A stretch of 64,000 nucleotides of DNA from Chitinophagaceae bacterium (GCA_016720775.1 JADKJX010000003.1:124001-188000), one strand, 5' to 3'; shown: positions 39,725 through 47,705, counted from the first letter of the stretch. A program made the numbers and translations. The notes: generated by a model not told the origin, from the letters alone.

Positions 39725-40147
39725 TTAATGTGGCTTAAAATGCAGCACCAGTGGAGGATTGCCGGCGCTGTTGCTTAAAACCAGGTCGTTTTCAGTGAGT
39801 GTGGTAATGGTATAGTGGTTGATCGTATTCTTGGTATCCGGGGTGCAGACGATTGTCTTGCCATCTTCCATCAGGCCATAGGTTCCTTTTACGGTAACCC
39901 GGCTGCCGATTGCGCATTCGTATTCATGGTTGTCTTTAAAGGTCCAGTTAAGTGTTTCAAGTGTGGATATTAATTGCAGGTTGTTGAGCGAATCCTGTGG
40001 ATCTTGAAACCGTTCATTGGCAAGATCAAGGTTGTCAACTTTCAGGCAATCCCATTTTTTTGTGAGGAGCTGCTGGGTTTTACTTTGGCAGGAATGAAAA
40101 AAGAACAGGCAAAAAGTTATTGTCGATATGGTAGCTGTTTTTTTCAT
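39725..40147 (-). CDS. small lipoprotein, lipocalin-like, unknown function
   Basis: From the ATG at 40147 the product is 140 residues with a lipoprotein signal (MKKTATISTITFCLFFFHSC, lipidation at Cys-20). The rest is mostly beta-strand and carries LLTKKWDCLKVD, LNWTFKDNHEYECAIG and GTYGLMEDGKTIVC, a pattern like the small lipocalin-like (DUF5004/DUF4923-type) lipoproteins of Bacteroidota. The ligand is unknown. The longer frame from 40231 crosses the inverted repeat downstream of murA and is unlikely to be translated. Confidence 0.75.
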   Translation of the reverse strand: MKKTATISTITFCLFFFHSCQSKTQQLLTKKWDCLKVDNLDLANERFQDPQDSLNNLQLISTLETLNWTFKDNHEYECAIGSRVTVKGTYGLMEDGKTIVCTPDTKNTINHYTITTLTENDLVLSNSAGNPPLVLHFKPH

Positions 40148-40158
40148 GTAATTCCAAG

Positions 40159-40204
40159 CCGATAAGGTCTGCAGTGCTGCTAGCCGGCCAGCAGACCTTA
40201 TCGG
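40159..40204 (-). other. 14-bp perfect inverted repeat directly after murA
   Basis: CCGATAAGGTCTGC (40159-40172) pairs perfectly with GCAGACCTTATCGG (40191-40204) over an 18-nt loop that can form a smaller hairpin. It begins 2 nt past the murA stop codon. There is no U-tract, so it is probably not a rho-independent terminator by itself. It may be an mRNA 3' end stabiliser or a factor-dependent stop. It ends 12 nt before the lipoprotein ATG. Confidence 0.7.
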
Positions 40205-40205
40205 T

Positions 40206-41510
40206 TTATACTCTTTTAATATCAGCGCCAAGGTTTCTCAATCGTTCATCAATGTTTTGATAACCCCGGTCTATCTGTTCAATATTCTGAATGGTGCTTT
40301 TTCCCTGTGCACTCAATGCGGCGATCAAAAGCGCCACACCGGCACGTATATCCGGACTGCTCATCGTTATTCCACGCAATTGCTGTTCCCTTTCCAAACC
40401 AATTACCACGGCACGATGGGGGTCGCAAAGAATTATTTGTGCGCCCATGTCGATCAGTTTATCTACAAAGAACAGGCGGCTCTCAAACATCTTCTGGTGA
40501 ATGAGCACACTGCCCTTTGCCTGGATAGCCGTTACCAGAACAATACTCAACAGGTCGGGCGTAAAACCAGGCCATGGATGATCATAAACAGTGAGCACCC
40601 CGCCATCTAAATATTTCTGCACTTCATAAAATTCCTGCGCAGGGATGTGAATGTCATCGCCAATAAAATTCATAGCAATACCAAGCTGTTGAAACCGTTC
40701 AGGAATGATACCCAGGTGTTCAATGCCGGCATTCTTGATGGTGATGTCGCTTTGTGTCATGGCTGCCAGGCCAATGAAGGAACCCACTTCAATCATATCG
40801 GGAAGCATCCGGTGTTCGGTTCCACCTAAATAATCAACCCCGGTTATGGTAAGCATATTACTCCCGATGCCGCTGATCTTTGCACCCATCCGGTTGAGCA
40901 TTTTGCAAAGCTGCTGTATATAAGGCTCGCAGGCAGCATTGTAAATGGTGGTAGTGCCGGTTGCCATGGATGCACCCATTAAAATATTGGCAGTACCCGT
41001 AACGCTGGGTTCATCAAGCAGCATGTTTGTTCCTTTGAGCCCATTTGTTTCCAAATGAAAAAAGCCATCATCGGTGTGATAGGAGAAACTGGCTCCCATT
41101 TTTTCAAAGCCAATGATATGCGTATCCAATCTTCTTCTGCCGATCTTATCGCCGCCCGGTTTTGGTATGTAGGCTTTTTTAAATCTTGCCAGCATAGGCC
41201 CGGCAAGCATTACAGAGCCCCGGAGTTTTCCGCTTTTTTTGTGATAGGCTTCACTGTGCAGGTATTCAACATCTACGTCATCAGCCTGGAAGCTGCAGGT
41301 GTCACGGCTTTCCCTGCTGATCTTCACTTTCATTTCGCCAAGCAGTTCGATAAGCAGGTTTACGTCAATGATGTCGGGAATATTTTTTATCGTCACTTTT
41401 TCCGGCGTGAGCAGAACGGCAGAAATGATCTGCAGCGCTTCGTTCTTGGCTCCCTGTGGTGTGATCTCGCCGGATAATTTTTTTCCGCCTCTTACTTCAA
41501 ATGATTGCAT
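40206..41510 (-). CDS. murA: UDP-N-acetylglucosamine 1-carboxyvinyltransferase (Cys-to-Asp form)
   Basis: The 434-residue enzyme has the EPT fold with the N-terminal GAKNEAL motif (20-26). The active-site loop reads PKPGGDKIGRRRLDTH. The position of the catalytic Cys (Cys-115 in E. coli) is Asp-121 here. This natural substitution is known from mycobacteria, chlamydiae and other groups, and is associated with fosfomycin resistance because the drug alkylates the Cys. MurA transfers enolpyruvate to UDP-GlcNAc as the first step of peptidoglycan synthesis. I start at MQSFEV (41510), where a perfect -7 box lies 27-34 nt upstream. Confidence 0.95.
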   Translation of the reverse strand: MQSFEVRGGKKLSGEITPQGAKNEALQIISAVLLTPEKVTIKNIPDIIDVNLLIELLGEMKVKISRESRDTCSFQADDVDVEYLHSEAYHKKSGKLRGSVMLAGPMLARFKKAYIPKPGGDKIGRRRLDTHIIGFEKMGASFSYHTDDGFFHLETNGLKGTNMLLDEPSVTGTANILMGASMATGTTTIYNAACEPYIQQLCKMLNRMGAKISGIGSNMLTITGVDYLGGTEHRMLPDMIEVGSFIGLAAMTQSDITIKNAGIEHLGIIPERFQQLGIAMNFIGDDIHIPAQEFYEVQKYLDGGVLTVYDHPWPGFTPDLLSIVLVTAIQAKGSVLIHQKMFESRLFFVDKLIDMGAQIILCDPHRAVVIGLEREQQLRGITMSSPDIRAGVALLIAALSAQGKSTIQNIEQIDRGYQNIDERLRNLGADIKRV

Positions 41511-41536
41511 GTGGAAGAAATTCAAAAATGAAAAGT

Positions 41537-41544
41537 CAAAAATA
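41537..41544 (-). promoter_or_regulatory. -7 box (TATTTTTG) of murA in terminator tail
   Basis: On the minus strand a perfect TAnnTTTG lies in the U-tract after the DUF4290 terminator. The predicted start near 41531 gives a ~21-nt leader for murA. Confidence 0.45.
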
Positions 41545-41581
41545 AAAAACCCTGATGTCTAAAAACAGAACCAGGGTTTTT
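41545..41581 (-). terminator. intrinsic terminator after the DUF4290 gene
   Basis: AAAAACCCTG (41545-41554) pairs with CAGGGTTTTT (41572-41581) over a 17-nt loop. On the minus strand a T-rich tail follows that also holds the murA -7 box. Confidence 0.8.
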
Positions 41582-41605
41582 ATTTTAATTATTTATTGAA
41601 GTATA

Positions 41606-42343
41606 TCAATAACGCTTCTTGAAATTCCGGTTGTTGCCATTTCGGTTATCACCTCCTCTTCCGCCGCCGCCCCGGTTATCACCTCCTCTTCCGCCTCCAC
41701 CCCGGTTATCTCTTCCACCACCCGGATTATTGCGGCCACTAAAATTTTTACGGAAGTTACTACCGCTTCGTTTTCCATAATCATCCCTGTCATCACGTAT
41801 ATCTACCCGGTGTTTTACAAATGGCCGGTTGTTGAATTCCAGTTCGCCTTTGGTGATGGCAGAAAGTTCACTTTGTATGGAATCGTCGTGTACCAGTTCT
41901 TTATGCCAGTTGCTGTACGTAAGTTTCATGTAATAGGCGATGGCATTTGCAAAGCCCTGCTTCTTTTCGGGATTTTCTTCCTTCAATGCTTTATCGATCA
42001 CCACTTCAATATTTTTGCCCAGGTGGTTGAACTTGGGATATTTTTTGGGATAGCCAAGGGGATCGGGTTTTGCTTTTAAGGTCTCCCGGGTTGGGATGGG
42101 ATAGGGGCTCTCCACATCCAGCGTAAAGTCGCTGATGAGGAAAAGATGGTCCCATAGTTTGTGGCGGAAATCCTCCACGTTTTTCAGGTGTGGGTTCAGG
42201 AACCCCATGAGCTCGATCACGGCATAGGCATTTCGCTGCCTTTCTTCTTTGTCTTTAATGCTCAACAGGTATTCCACCATTTTCTGAATATGCCTGCCAT
42301 ATTCCCTCATGATCAAATGGTTCCTGGTAGTGTTGTACTCCAT
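41606..42343 (-). CDS. DUF4290 protein with RGG-rich C-terminal tail
   Basis: From the ATG at 42343 the product is 245 residues. The first ~175 residues are the helical DUF4290 domain, with the family opening EYNTTRNHLIMREYGRHIQKMVEYL and the ISDFTLDVESPYPIP segment. The last ~55 residues are a disordered, basic tail with tandem RGGGGRGGDN units and ending RNFKKRY. RGG-type tails usually bind RNA. The domain's function is unknown and it is found mainly in Bacteroidota. A perfect -7 box (42366-42373) lies so close that the earlier Met at 42361 would be at or before the transcript start. Confidence 0.85.
   Translation of the reverse strand: MEYNTTRNHLIMREYGRHIQKMVEYLLSIKDKEERQRNAYAVIELMGFLNPHLKNVEDFRHKLWDHLFLISDFTLDVESPYPIPTRETLKAKPDPLGYPKKYPKFNHLGKNIEVVIDKALKEENPEKKQGFANAIAYYMKLTYSNWHKELVHDDSIQSELSAITKGELEFNNRPFVKHRVDIRDDRDDYGKRSGSNFRKNFSGRNNPGGGRDNRGGGGRGGDNRGGGGRGGDNRNGNNRNFKKRY
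41648..41710 (-). repeat. tandem ~30-bp repeat encoding RGGGGRGGDN units
   Basis: Two near-identical ~30-bp units in the 3' part of the DUF4290 gene encode the RGG/GGDN repeats. Such repeats can vary in copy number by slippage. Confidence 0.7.
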
Positions 42344-42365
42344 GTTCTCGACATTTTCCATAATA

Positions 42366-42373
42366 CAAATGTA
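42366..42373 (-). promoter_or_regulatory. -7 promoter box (TACATTTG) of the DUF4290 gene
   Basis: The minus-strand TAnnTTTG match is perfect. It predicts a start near 42360, 17 nt before the ATG at 42343. Confidence 0.5.
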
Positions 42374-42414
42374 AGGTTTAAAACGGTTGAAACAAGGCGT
42401 ACGCCTCATTTGGT

Positions 42415-42828
42415 TTACTGTACAGGTACGCCCTTGCGGCGAAATTTAAAAAATAAAAGGGAGGCCACACCGCCCAGCCCGTCGGCCATCCAGTCGCCCA
42501 GGGTAAAACTACGGCGGGGAATAAAAAATTTCTGAATGAATTCTGTGGTAATCCCCCAGATAATGGTAGCGATGGTGATCTTAATAAGCCAGTTCCACTT
42601 TTCTTTTTCCGGTAACGGCGACTTTACTACAGGCCGCATGAACAGGTAAGCCAGTACGGCAAACAAACCGGTATGTATGAATTTGTCAAAGTTTATCTCG
42701 ATCAGCCATTCGTCAACATCGGGTAAGTCGTACCCGGGTATGGAGATCAGTATCAGTGTAAGAAAAAACCAGGCAATGCCGGGGATGAATTTTTTTACAG
42801 GGATATTTTTTATTTCAGGCTGGCTCAT
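42415..42828 (-). CDS. VanZ family protein
   Basis: The 137-residue membrane protein has four predicted helices. The VanZ-like residues are present: WLIEINFDKFIHTGLFAVLAYLFMRP, then WGITTEFIQKFFIPRRSFTLGDWMADGLGGVASLLFF. VanZ is linked to teicoplanin resistance in enterococci, but the many Bacteroidota members are unstudied. The conserved E-x-x-Q and D-W-x-A-D motifs suggest a small membrane enzyme. It follows gcvH by 12 nt, a pairing common in the phylum. Confidence 0.88.
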   Translation of the reverse strand: MSQPEIKNIPVKKFIPGIAWFFLTLILISIPGYDLPDVDEWLIEINFDKFIHTGLFAVLAYLFMRPVVKSPLPEKEKWNWLIKITIATIIWGITTEFIQKFFIPRRSFTLGDWMADGLGGVASLLFFKFRRKGVPVQ

Positions 42829-42840
42829 TAATAAGATTGA

Positions 42841-43218
42841 TTATGCCACCACGGCTGCATAGGCCTCAGCATTCATCAGTTTCTCCACATCCGCCGGGTC
42901 ATTCACGGTCATCTTCACCATCCAGCCATCACCATACGGATCGCTGTTAACCAGTTCGGGTTGGGCATCAAGTAATGGATTCACTTCCGAGATGGTTCCG
43001 GCAACGGGTGAGAAAAGATCGCTCACGGTTTTTACCGCCTCCACCGTACCAAATACTTCTTCGGCTGCTACTGATTTTCCGTTTGATGTTATGTCGATGT
43101 AAACAATGTCACCCAATTCTCGTTGGGCAAAATCGGTAATGCCAATGGTAGCGGTATTGCCGTTTAAAGAAACCCATTCATGGTCTTTGGTGTAACGCAG
43201 GTTTTCGGGAAAATTCAT
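42841..43218 (-). CDS. gcvH: glycine cleavage system H protein
   Basis: The 125-residue product has the lipoyl-carrying Lys in FGTVEAVKTVSDL (about residue 62). The usual MNFPENLRYTKDHEWV opening is present. It shuttles the methylamine group between the P and T proteins of glycine cleavage, and in many bacteria is also a hub for lipoate transfer. No gcvP or gcvT is in the window. The length is normal. Confidence 0.95.
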   Translation of the reverse strand: MNFPENLRYTKDHEWVSLNGNTATIGITDFAQRELGDIVYIDITSNGKSVAAEEVFGTVEAVKTVSDLFSPVAGTISEVNPLLDAQPELVNSDPYGDGWMVKMTVNDPADVEKLMNAEAYAAVVA

Positions 43219-43285
43219 TTTTTATGATTTGATGTTAACTGATTGGGATGTAAAATAAGATTTTTACCCCGATTGCTATCAGGGG

Positions 43286-44038
43286 TTACTGTTTTATCAC
43301 TTCTATGTGCATACGTATATCGCCCAGGGGCCGGTTAGCCCCATCGGTTGCCACAGAAGCTATTTTGTCGATCACTTCCAGTCCGCTTTCCACTTCGCCA
43401 AATACGGTGTAATCCATATCCAGGAAAGGTGTGCCGCCAAGGGTTTTATATATTTTGCGTTTTGCCGGAGAATACCTGATGCCCTTCTGCATTTCGATCA
43501 TGTTCAGGTCAGCATCGGTGTATGCTTTACCCTGCACAATATAAAACTGGCAGCCACTGCTGGCTTTCTCAGGGTTTGGCGTTCTGGCTGCAGCAAGCGC
43601 TCCTTTTTTATGAAATAAGCTTGTATCAAATTCTGCCGGAATGGTATAGCCCACATCTCCACTGCCGAGCATGATGCCGGGGGGTGCATTTTTACTGGCA
43701 GGGTCACCGCCCTGTATCATGAAGCCATTGATCACCCGGTGAAACAACAGGCTGTCGAAAAAACGTTCGTTGGCTAACTTGATAAAATTATCCCGGTGTT
43801 TTGGTGTTTTATTGTACAGGCGGATAACGATCACCCCTGAGTCGGTTATTAATTTTACCCTTGTGCCCGGCAGCTTCACCGGTTTTGTAGTGTTTGAGGG
43901 CTTTACAGTTTTCTTTACAGGAGTTGTTTTTTTTGTGGCTACTGGTTTTTTAGCAACTGGCTTTTTTTTCTGTGCTTGTACAGCGATGGTAGAAAAAATC
44001 AATAAGAGAATTGTGAATCCGATTCTTAGCTTGTTCAT
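43286..44038 (-). CDS. secreted cyclophilin-type peptidyl-prolyl isomerase
   Basis: The 250-residue protein has a signal peptide (ending STIAVQAQ) and a ~35-residue Lys/Pro/Thr-rich linker (KKKPVAKKPVATKKTT...). The cyclophilin domain follows (about 60-248), with the catalytic Arg in LFHRVINGFMIQGGDP and GCQFYIV. The usual Trp of cyclosporin-binding forms is not seen, as in most bacterial enzymes. It should act in the periplasm on envelope protein folding. Confidence 0.93.
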   Translation of the reverse strand: MNKLRIGFTILLLIFSTIAVQAQKKKPVAKKPVATKKTTPVKKTVKPSNTTKPVKLPGTRVKLITDSGVIVIRLYNKTPKHRDNFIKLANERFFDSLLFHRVINGFMIQGGDPASKNAPPGIMLGSGDVGYTIPAEFDTSLFHKKGALAAARTPNPEKASSGCQFYIVQGKAYTDADLNMIEMQKGIRYSPAKRKIYKTLGGTPFLDMDYTVFGEVESGLEVIDKIASVATDGANRPLGDIRMHIEVIKQ

Positions 44039-44053
44039 AATTTAATAAAATGA

Positions 44054-44407
44054 TTAGTCAATAAAATCCTGGTTTTGAAAATAGAGCAATATATGGTCTT
44101 TTAAGAAATTTTCCTGCTCGGTCAGTATAAAGGGGGGCAGGGGTTTCAGTTGTTTAAAATGTGGCCAGCCTTCTTCATCAAGTCCTTCCGGCACATAGTA
44201 GCCGCTTGGCGAAAGTACGGTGCAAACGGCTATGTGCATGAGGTCCTGTTTTTCTTCCTTGGAAAAATCCTGCTTACCACTGCCCAGCTCCTGTATGCCT
44301 ATCAGGAAAAGAATGCCGTCCATGTCGGGTTTAATACCGAATCGCTCTTTGAGGCGGATACGTAATTTAAGCCACCTTACCTGTAGATCGTCCTGCGCCT
44401 GCTGCAT
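44054..44407 (-). CDS. conserved hypothetical protein
   Basis: From the ATG at 44407 the product is 117 residues, soluble and mostly helical. It begins with charged LQVRWLKLRIRLKERFGIKPDMDGILFLIGIQELG and ends with a segment rich in Pro and Phe (LKPLPPFILTEQENFLKDHILLYFQNQ). I recognise no named family, though the DMDGILFLIGIQELG stretch looks like a conserved core. A perfect -7 box ends only 7 nt upstream of this Met, so the mRNA may be leaderless. It converges on nothing and is divergent from serS. Confidence 0.6.
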   Translation of the reverse strand: MQQAQDDLQVRWLKLRIRLKERFGIKPDMDGILFLIGIQELGSGKQDFSKEEKQDLMHIAVCTVLSPSGYYVPEGLDEEGWPHFKQLKPLPPFILTEQENFLKDHILLYFQNQDFID

Positions 44408-44413
44408 ATTCTG

Positions 44414-44421
44414 CAAATATA
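44414..44421 (-). promoter_or_regulatory. -7 promoter box (TATATTTG), minus strand
   Basis: A perfect TAnnTTTG match predicts a start near 44408, right at the ATG (44407) of the conserved hypothetical gene. Confidence 0.45.
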
Positions 44422-44495
44422 GAACACGGATTACACAGATTGCACCGATTTGCACAGATAAATCAGCGTGGATCGGCTTTATCCGTGTTATCAGC
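44420..44495. repeat. stuttered 'acggatt-cagatt' repeat with 9-bp inverted ends
   Basis: The divergent region before serS holds degenerate copies of a short unit (ACGGATT, ACAGATT, CCGATTT, ACAGATA). It is bounded by AACACGGAT and its exact inverse ATCCGTGTT, so the block can fold into a long imperfect hairpin. Confidence 0.6.
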
Positions 44496-44524
44496 GTTCC
44501 ATCCTCCGCTCCACATCAAAATTG

Positions 44525-44532
44525 TATATTTG
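44525..44532 (+). promoter_or_regulatory. -7 promoter box (TATATTTG) of serS
   Basis: A perfect TAnnTTTG match predicts a start near 44538 and a 14-nt leader for serS. Confidence 0.55.
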
Positions 44533-44551
44533 CCCAAATTTTTGAAAATAC

Positions 44552-45856
44552 ATGTTACAGATCGGTTATATCAGGCAAAACACGGCATTGGTTAAGGAAA
44601 AACTGGCATTAAAAAATTTCAGTGACCTGTCTGCAGTTGATAAGTTATTAGCGCTTGATGAGCAGGTGCGGAAATTAAAGACCGAAACAGAAAGTATCCA
44701 GTCTGCTATTAATGCTGCCAGCAAGGAGATCGGTATGCTGATGGGCAAGGGCGAAAAAGATGCTGCTGAAACAAAAAAACAGGAAGTAGCCGGGAATAAA
44801 ACAAATCTGCAGAACCTGTCAACTCAATTGGCTGATGCAGAAAGATCATTGTATGATCAACTGGTGCTGTTGCCCAATCTCCCTCATTCATCTGTACCAA
44901 AAGGCAAAACACCGGAGGATAATGAAGTGGTAAGAGAAGCAGGAGATAAACCATCTTTAGCTGCATCTGCAGTACCGCATTGGGAACTCATAAAAAAATA
45001 CGACCTGGTAGATTTTGAAACAGGCGCTAAACTTACCGGAAGTGGTTTCCCATTGTATAAAGGAAAAGGTGCTAAACTGCAGCGGGCACTCATTCAATAT
45101 TTCTTAGATTACAATACAGCAGCCGGTTACACCGAATACCTGCCGCCACTGATGGTGAATGAAGCAACGGCTTATGGTACCGGCCAGTTACCGGATAAAG
45201 AAGGACAGATGTATCACGTAACGGTTGATGGCTTTTACCTGATACCTACTGCGGAAGTACCCGTAACCAATATTTACCGGGATGAAATTTTAAAAGAGGC
45301 CGACCTGCCCGTTAAGATGACGGCGTATACGCCCTGCTTTCGAAGGGAAGCCGGAAGTTTTGGAAGTGATGTAAGAGGACTGAACCGTGTTCACCAGTTT
45401 GACAAGGTTGAAATAGTACAGCTGGTCCACCCCTATAAAAGTTATGAGGTGCTTGAGCAGATGGTGGATCATATTGAAAAGTTATTGCAATCACTGCAGC
45501 TGCCTTACCGCATTTTAAGATTATGCGGCGGAGATATGAGTTTCACTTCTGCACTGACCTATGATTTTGAAGTGTATAGTGCGGCCCAGCAAAAGTGGCT
45601 GGAGGTGAGTTCCGTGAGTAACTTTGAAAGTTTCCAGACAAACCGGATGAAGATAAGATTCAAGGATGGCGATGGTAAAACACAACTGCTGCATTCATTG
45701 AACGGCTCATCATTGGCACTGCCACGTATCGTAGCTTGCTTGCTGGAGAATAATCAAACGGATAACGGTATTGAACTTCCGCAAATACTGCATGGGTATT
45801 TTGGAGAAACGGCCATCCGTAAAAAACTTGTTAATGCGTCTGCACAAAAAGATTAA
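44552..45856 (+). CDS. serS: seryl-tRNA synthetase
   Basis: The 434-residue class II synthetase has the N-terminal long coiled-coil tRNA-binding arm (about 28-105). Motif 2 is seen as TPCFRREAGSFGSDVRGLNRVHQFDKVE (about 252-279) and motif 3 as NGSSLALPRIVACLLENNQ (about 388-406). It charges tRNA-Ser and tRNA-Sec-type acceptors with serine. The start MLQIGYIRQNTALVKEKL is family-typical. A perfect -7 box lies 20-27 nt upstream. Confidence 0.96.
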   Translation: MLQIGYIRQNTALVKEKLALKNFSDLSAVDKLLALDEQVRKLKTETESIQSAINAASKEIGMLMGKGEKDAAETKKQEVAGNKTNLQNLSTQLADAERSLYDQLVLLPNLPHSSVPKGKTPEDNEVVREAGDKPSLAASAVPHWELIKKYDLVDFETGAKLTGSGFPLYKGKGAKLQRALIQYFLDYNTAAGYTEYLPPLMVNEATAYGTGQLPDKEGQMYHVTVDGFYLIPTAEVPVTNIYRDEILKEADLPVKMTAYTPCFRREAGSFGSDVRGLNRVHQFDKVEIVQLVHPYKSYEVLEQMVDHIEKLLQSLQLPYRILRLCGGDMSFTSALTYDFEVYSAAQQKWLEVSSVSNFESFQTNRMKIRFKDGDGKTQLLHSLNGSSLALPRIVACLLENNQTDNGIELPQILHGYFGETAIRKKLVNASAQKD

Positions 45857-45894
45857 AGTCTTATTTTTATCGCTCATAAAATAAACATAAACAC

Positions 45895-46326
45895 ATGAAG
45901 AAAATAGTACCCGTTTTAATTTCAGGCATATTCATCTGGGGTTGCGCAAAAAAAATGACCCCCGCTCAAACAGAAACTTCTCCTCCAGCCGCAAACACAG
46001 GCTCCGTAATTAATAATACTGCAAAGCCTGCTGAAACAAATACCGGAACCGGATCTGCCGGAGCTAACACTCCCACAGGCAGTACAGGTACTGAAGGCGT
46101 AAAAACAGCCCCACCAAGAGAAAGATCAGCAGCAGAAACAGCAGCCATTGCCGGGCAGGCAACCTTTAATGCCAAATGCGGCCGTTGCCATGGTTTAAAA
46201 CCAGCAGGCGATTATACAGCTACACGCTGGGCAAACATACTGGCAGTAATGGCTCCAAGGGCCAATTTAACTGAAGAAGAAAGGAACAATGTATATGAGT
46301 ATGTGAAAGCAAACTCAAAAAAATAG
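45895..46326 (+). CDS. cytochrome c family lipoprotein
   Basis: The 143-residue product has a lipoprotein signal (MKKIVPVLISGIFIWGC, lipidation at Cys-17). A ~65-residue linker rich in Thr, Pro, Gly and Asn follows, then a short c-type cytochrome domain. The heme site is CGRCH (95-99), and the Met ligand is probably in ILAVMAPRANL (about 118-127). The long flexible linker suits a heme domain reaching between membranes. No oxidase genes are near; the electron partners are unknown. It follows serS and is probably a separate unit. Confidence 0.85.
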   Translation: MKKIVPVLISGIFIWGCAKKMTPAQTETSPPAANTGSVINNTAKPAETNTGTGSAGANTPTGSTGTEGVKTAPPRERSAAETAAIAGQATFNAKCGRCHGLKPAGDYTATRWANILAVMAPRANLTEEERNNVYEYVKANSKK

Positions 46327-46365
46327 TTCTGTTTTTTTCAGTTCATTTCCTTTTTAAATCAACAA

Positions 46366-47430
46366 TTATTTTTCGCCAATACCCTTTTCTTTTATCAGGG
46401 CATAAATTGCTTTGGGATCAACGGGCGATTGGGGAGTCAGGTTTTCTGATCCCGTTGCCGTGATAACAATGGTATCCTCCAGCCGGATATGGATCTTCTT
46501 ATCCCTATCTTCAAGAATTGGTTCTACGTTAAATACAACACCTTCTACAAAAGGCTTGTCATAGTTGCCTACATCGTGTACAGCCATACCCACAAAATGG
46601 CCTACGTAACCGAACCAGTATTTCTCTAACCCGTTCTTTTTGTAAACGGCTTCGCCAATTTTTTCCAGGTCTTTGAGGGTTACACCCGGTTTCATTGCTT
46701 TTATTATTTCGTCACGGGCTTCCCGTACGCAGTTGTAAAATTTGAGTTGCTCTGCACTGAATTCTCCTTCCACCGGCCATGTCCTGGTAATATCAGTTGT
46801 ATAATAATTCAGTTCCGGGGCATAGTCTATCAGCAGCACTGTACCTGCTTCCAGCAAATGATTGTTTGCGTTGTAATGCCAGATCAATCCTCTTTCACCC
46901 GATGCAGCAATGGGATAGTAAGCAGGGCCGGCAGTACCCATGTCTTCATAAACAAAATCACAGGCTGCCACGGTTTGATATTCATAAATTCCGGGCCGGG
47001 TTACTTTAATGGCTTCATTTATGCCCAGGCAACCGATGCGGCCGCATTCACGCATTACGGCAATCTCTTTTGTGTCCTTTATCCAGCGCATATCATCCAG
47101 AATTGGAATAAGGTCATTGATTGCTGTTGCCGGAAAACGTTCTTTTATTTTGTTTATGAAATTCACTTCTTTAGAGATGCGCCCGTCCCATGGATCATTT
47201 GTGTGGTTGGTGCGTATCATTGTACAACGATCCCGGCTCATTTCTGCCAGTTCCTGTGGTGCCTGTTGCAAATAGAAAGGTTGCCCGGATGCAGCAAAGC
47301 GTTGCAATATGTTGCTTAAAGAAGTTCTCGAAATTACCCGTTGGAATTTATACATATTGGCTGCCTGTTCTCCCGGTTTTATGATCGCTTCTGTTTTTAT
47401 GTCGTTGGGAATATTATCCGGTACCAGCAA
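46366..47430 (-). CDS. Xaa-Pro aminopeptidase, 3' part (frameshifted)
   Basis: This frame carries most of an aminopeptidase P: an N-terminal creatinase-like remainder and the pita-bread metallopeptidase domain. Metal ligands include Asp in LLIDYAPELNYYTTDITRTWPV, His in GHFVGMAVHDVG and Glu in FNVEPILED and IRLEDTIVI. The Met at 47430 (MLVPDN) is not the true start. Adding one C to the CCCC run at 47547-47550 (G run on the coding strand) joins it to the upstream signal-peptide piece, through LLGAELTESYTKFRQDNNFYY. Confidence 0.92.
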   Translation of the reverse strand: MLVPDNIPNDIKTEAIIKPGEQAANMYKFQRVISRTSLSNILQRFAASGQPFYLQQAPQELAEMSRDRCTMIRTNHTNDPWDGRISKEVNFINKIKERFPATAINDLIPILDDMRWIKDTKEIAVMRECGRIGCLGINEAIKVTRPGIYEYQTVAACDFVYEDMGTAGPAYYPIAASGERGLIWHYNANNHLLEAGTVLLIDYAPELNYYTTDITRTWPVEGEFSAEQLKFYNCVREARDEIIKAMKPGVTLKDLEKIGEAVYKKNGLEKYWFGYVGHFVGMAVHDVGNYDKPFVEGVVFNVEPILEDRDKKIHIRLEDTIVITATGSENLTPQSPVDPKAIYALIKEKGIGEK

Positions 47431-47480
47431 AATGGATTGCTTGTTCTTACCATCTATGAACAGTACGGCATCGGGAACTT

Positions 47481-47705
47481 CTACACCGGTGAGGTAATAG
47501 AAATTATTATCCTGCCTGAATTTTGTATACGATTCGGTAAGTTCCGCCCCAACAGTACGGCAACACCATCACCGATCTTTTCCATTACTTTTTTCCGCCG
47601 GGCTGCAAAATCATCTGGAGAAAAATATTTCCACATGGTTTGTGCAGAAGCAGCTTCCGAAAAAAGAAGAAGTGTGCAGCAGGCTAAAATTTTAATGCTC
47701 CTCAT
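47481..47705 (-). CDS. Xaa-Pro aminopeptidase, 5' part with signal peptide (frameshifted)
   Basis: The N-terminal piece has a signal peptide (MRSIKILACCTLLLFSEAASA) and then MWKYFSPDDFAARRKKVMEKIGDGVAVLLG, the typical start of the AMP_N domain. After LLG the frame is wrong and ends at a stop. One missing G explains the break. The intact enzyme (~445 residues) would be an exported metalloprotease releasing N-terminal residues before proline. Confidence 0.9.
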   Translation of the reverse strand: MRSIKILACCTLLLFSEAASAQTMWKYFSPDDFAARRKKVMEKIGDGVAVLLGRNLPNRIQNSGRIIISITSPV

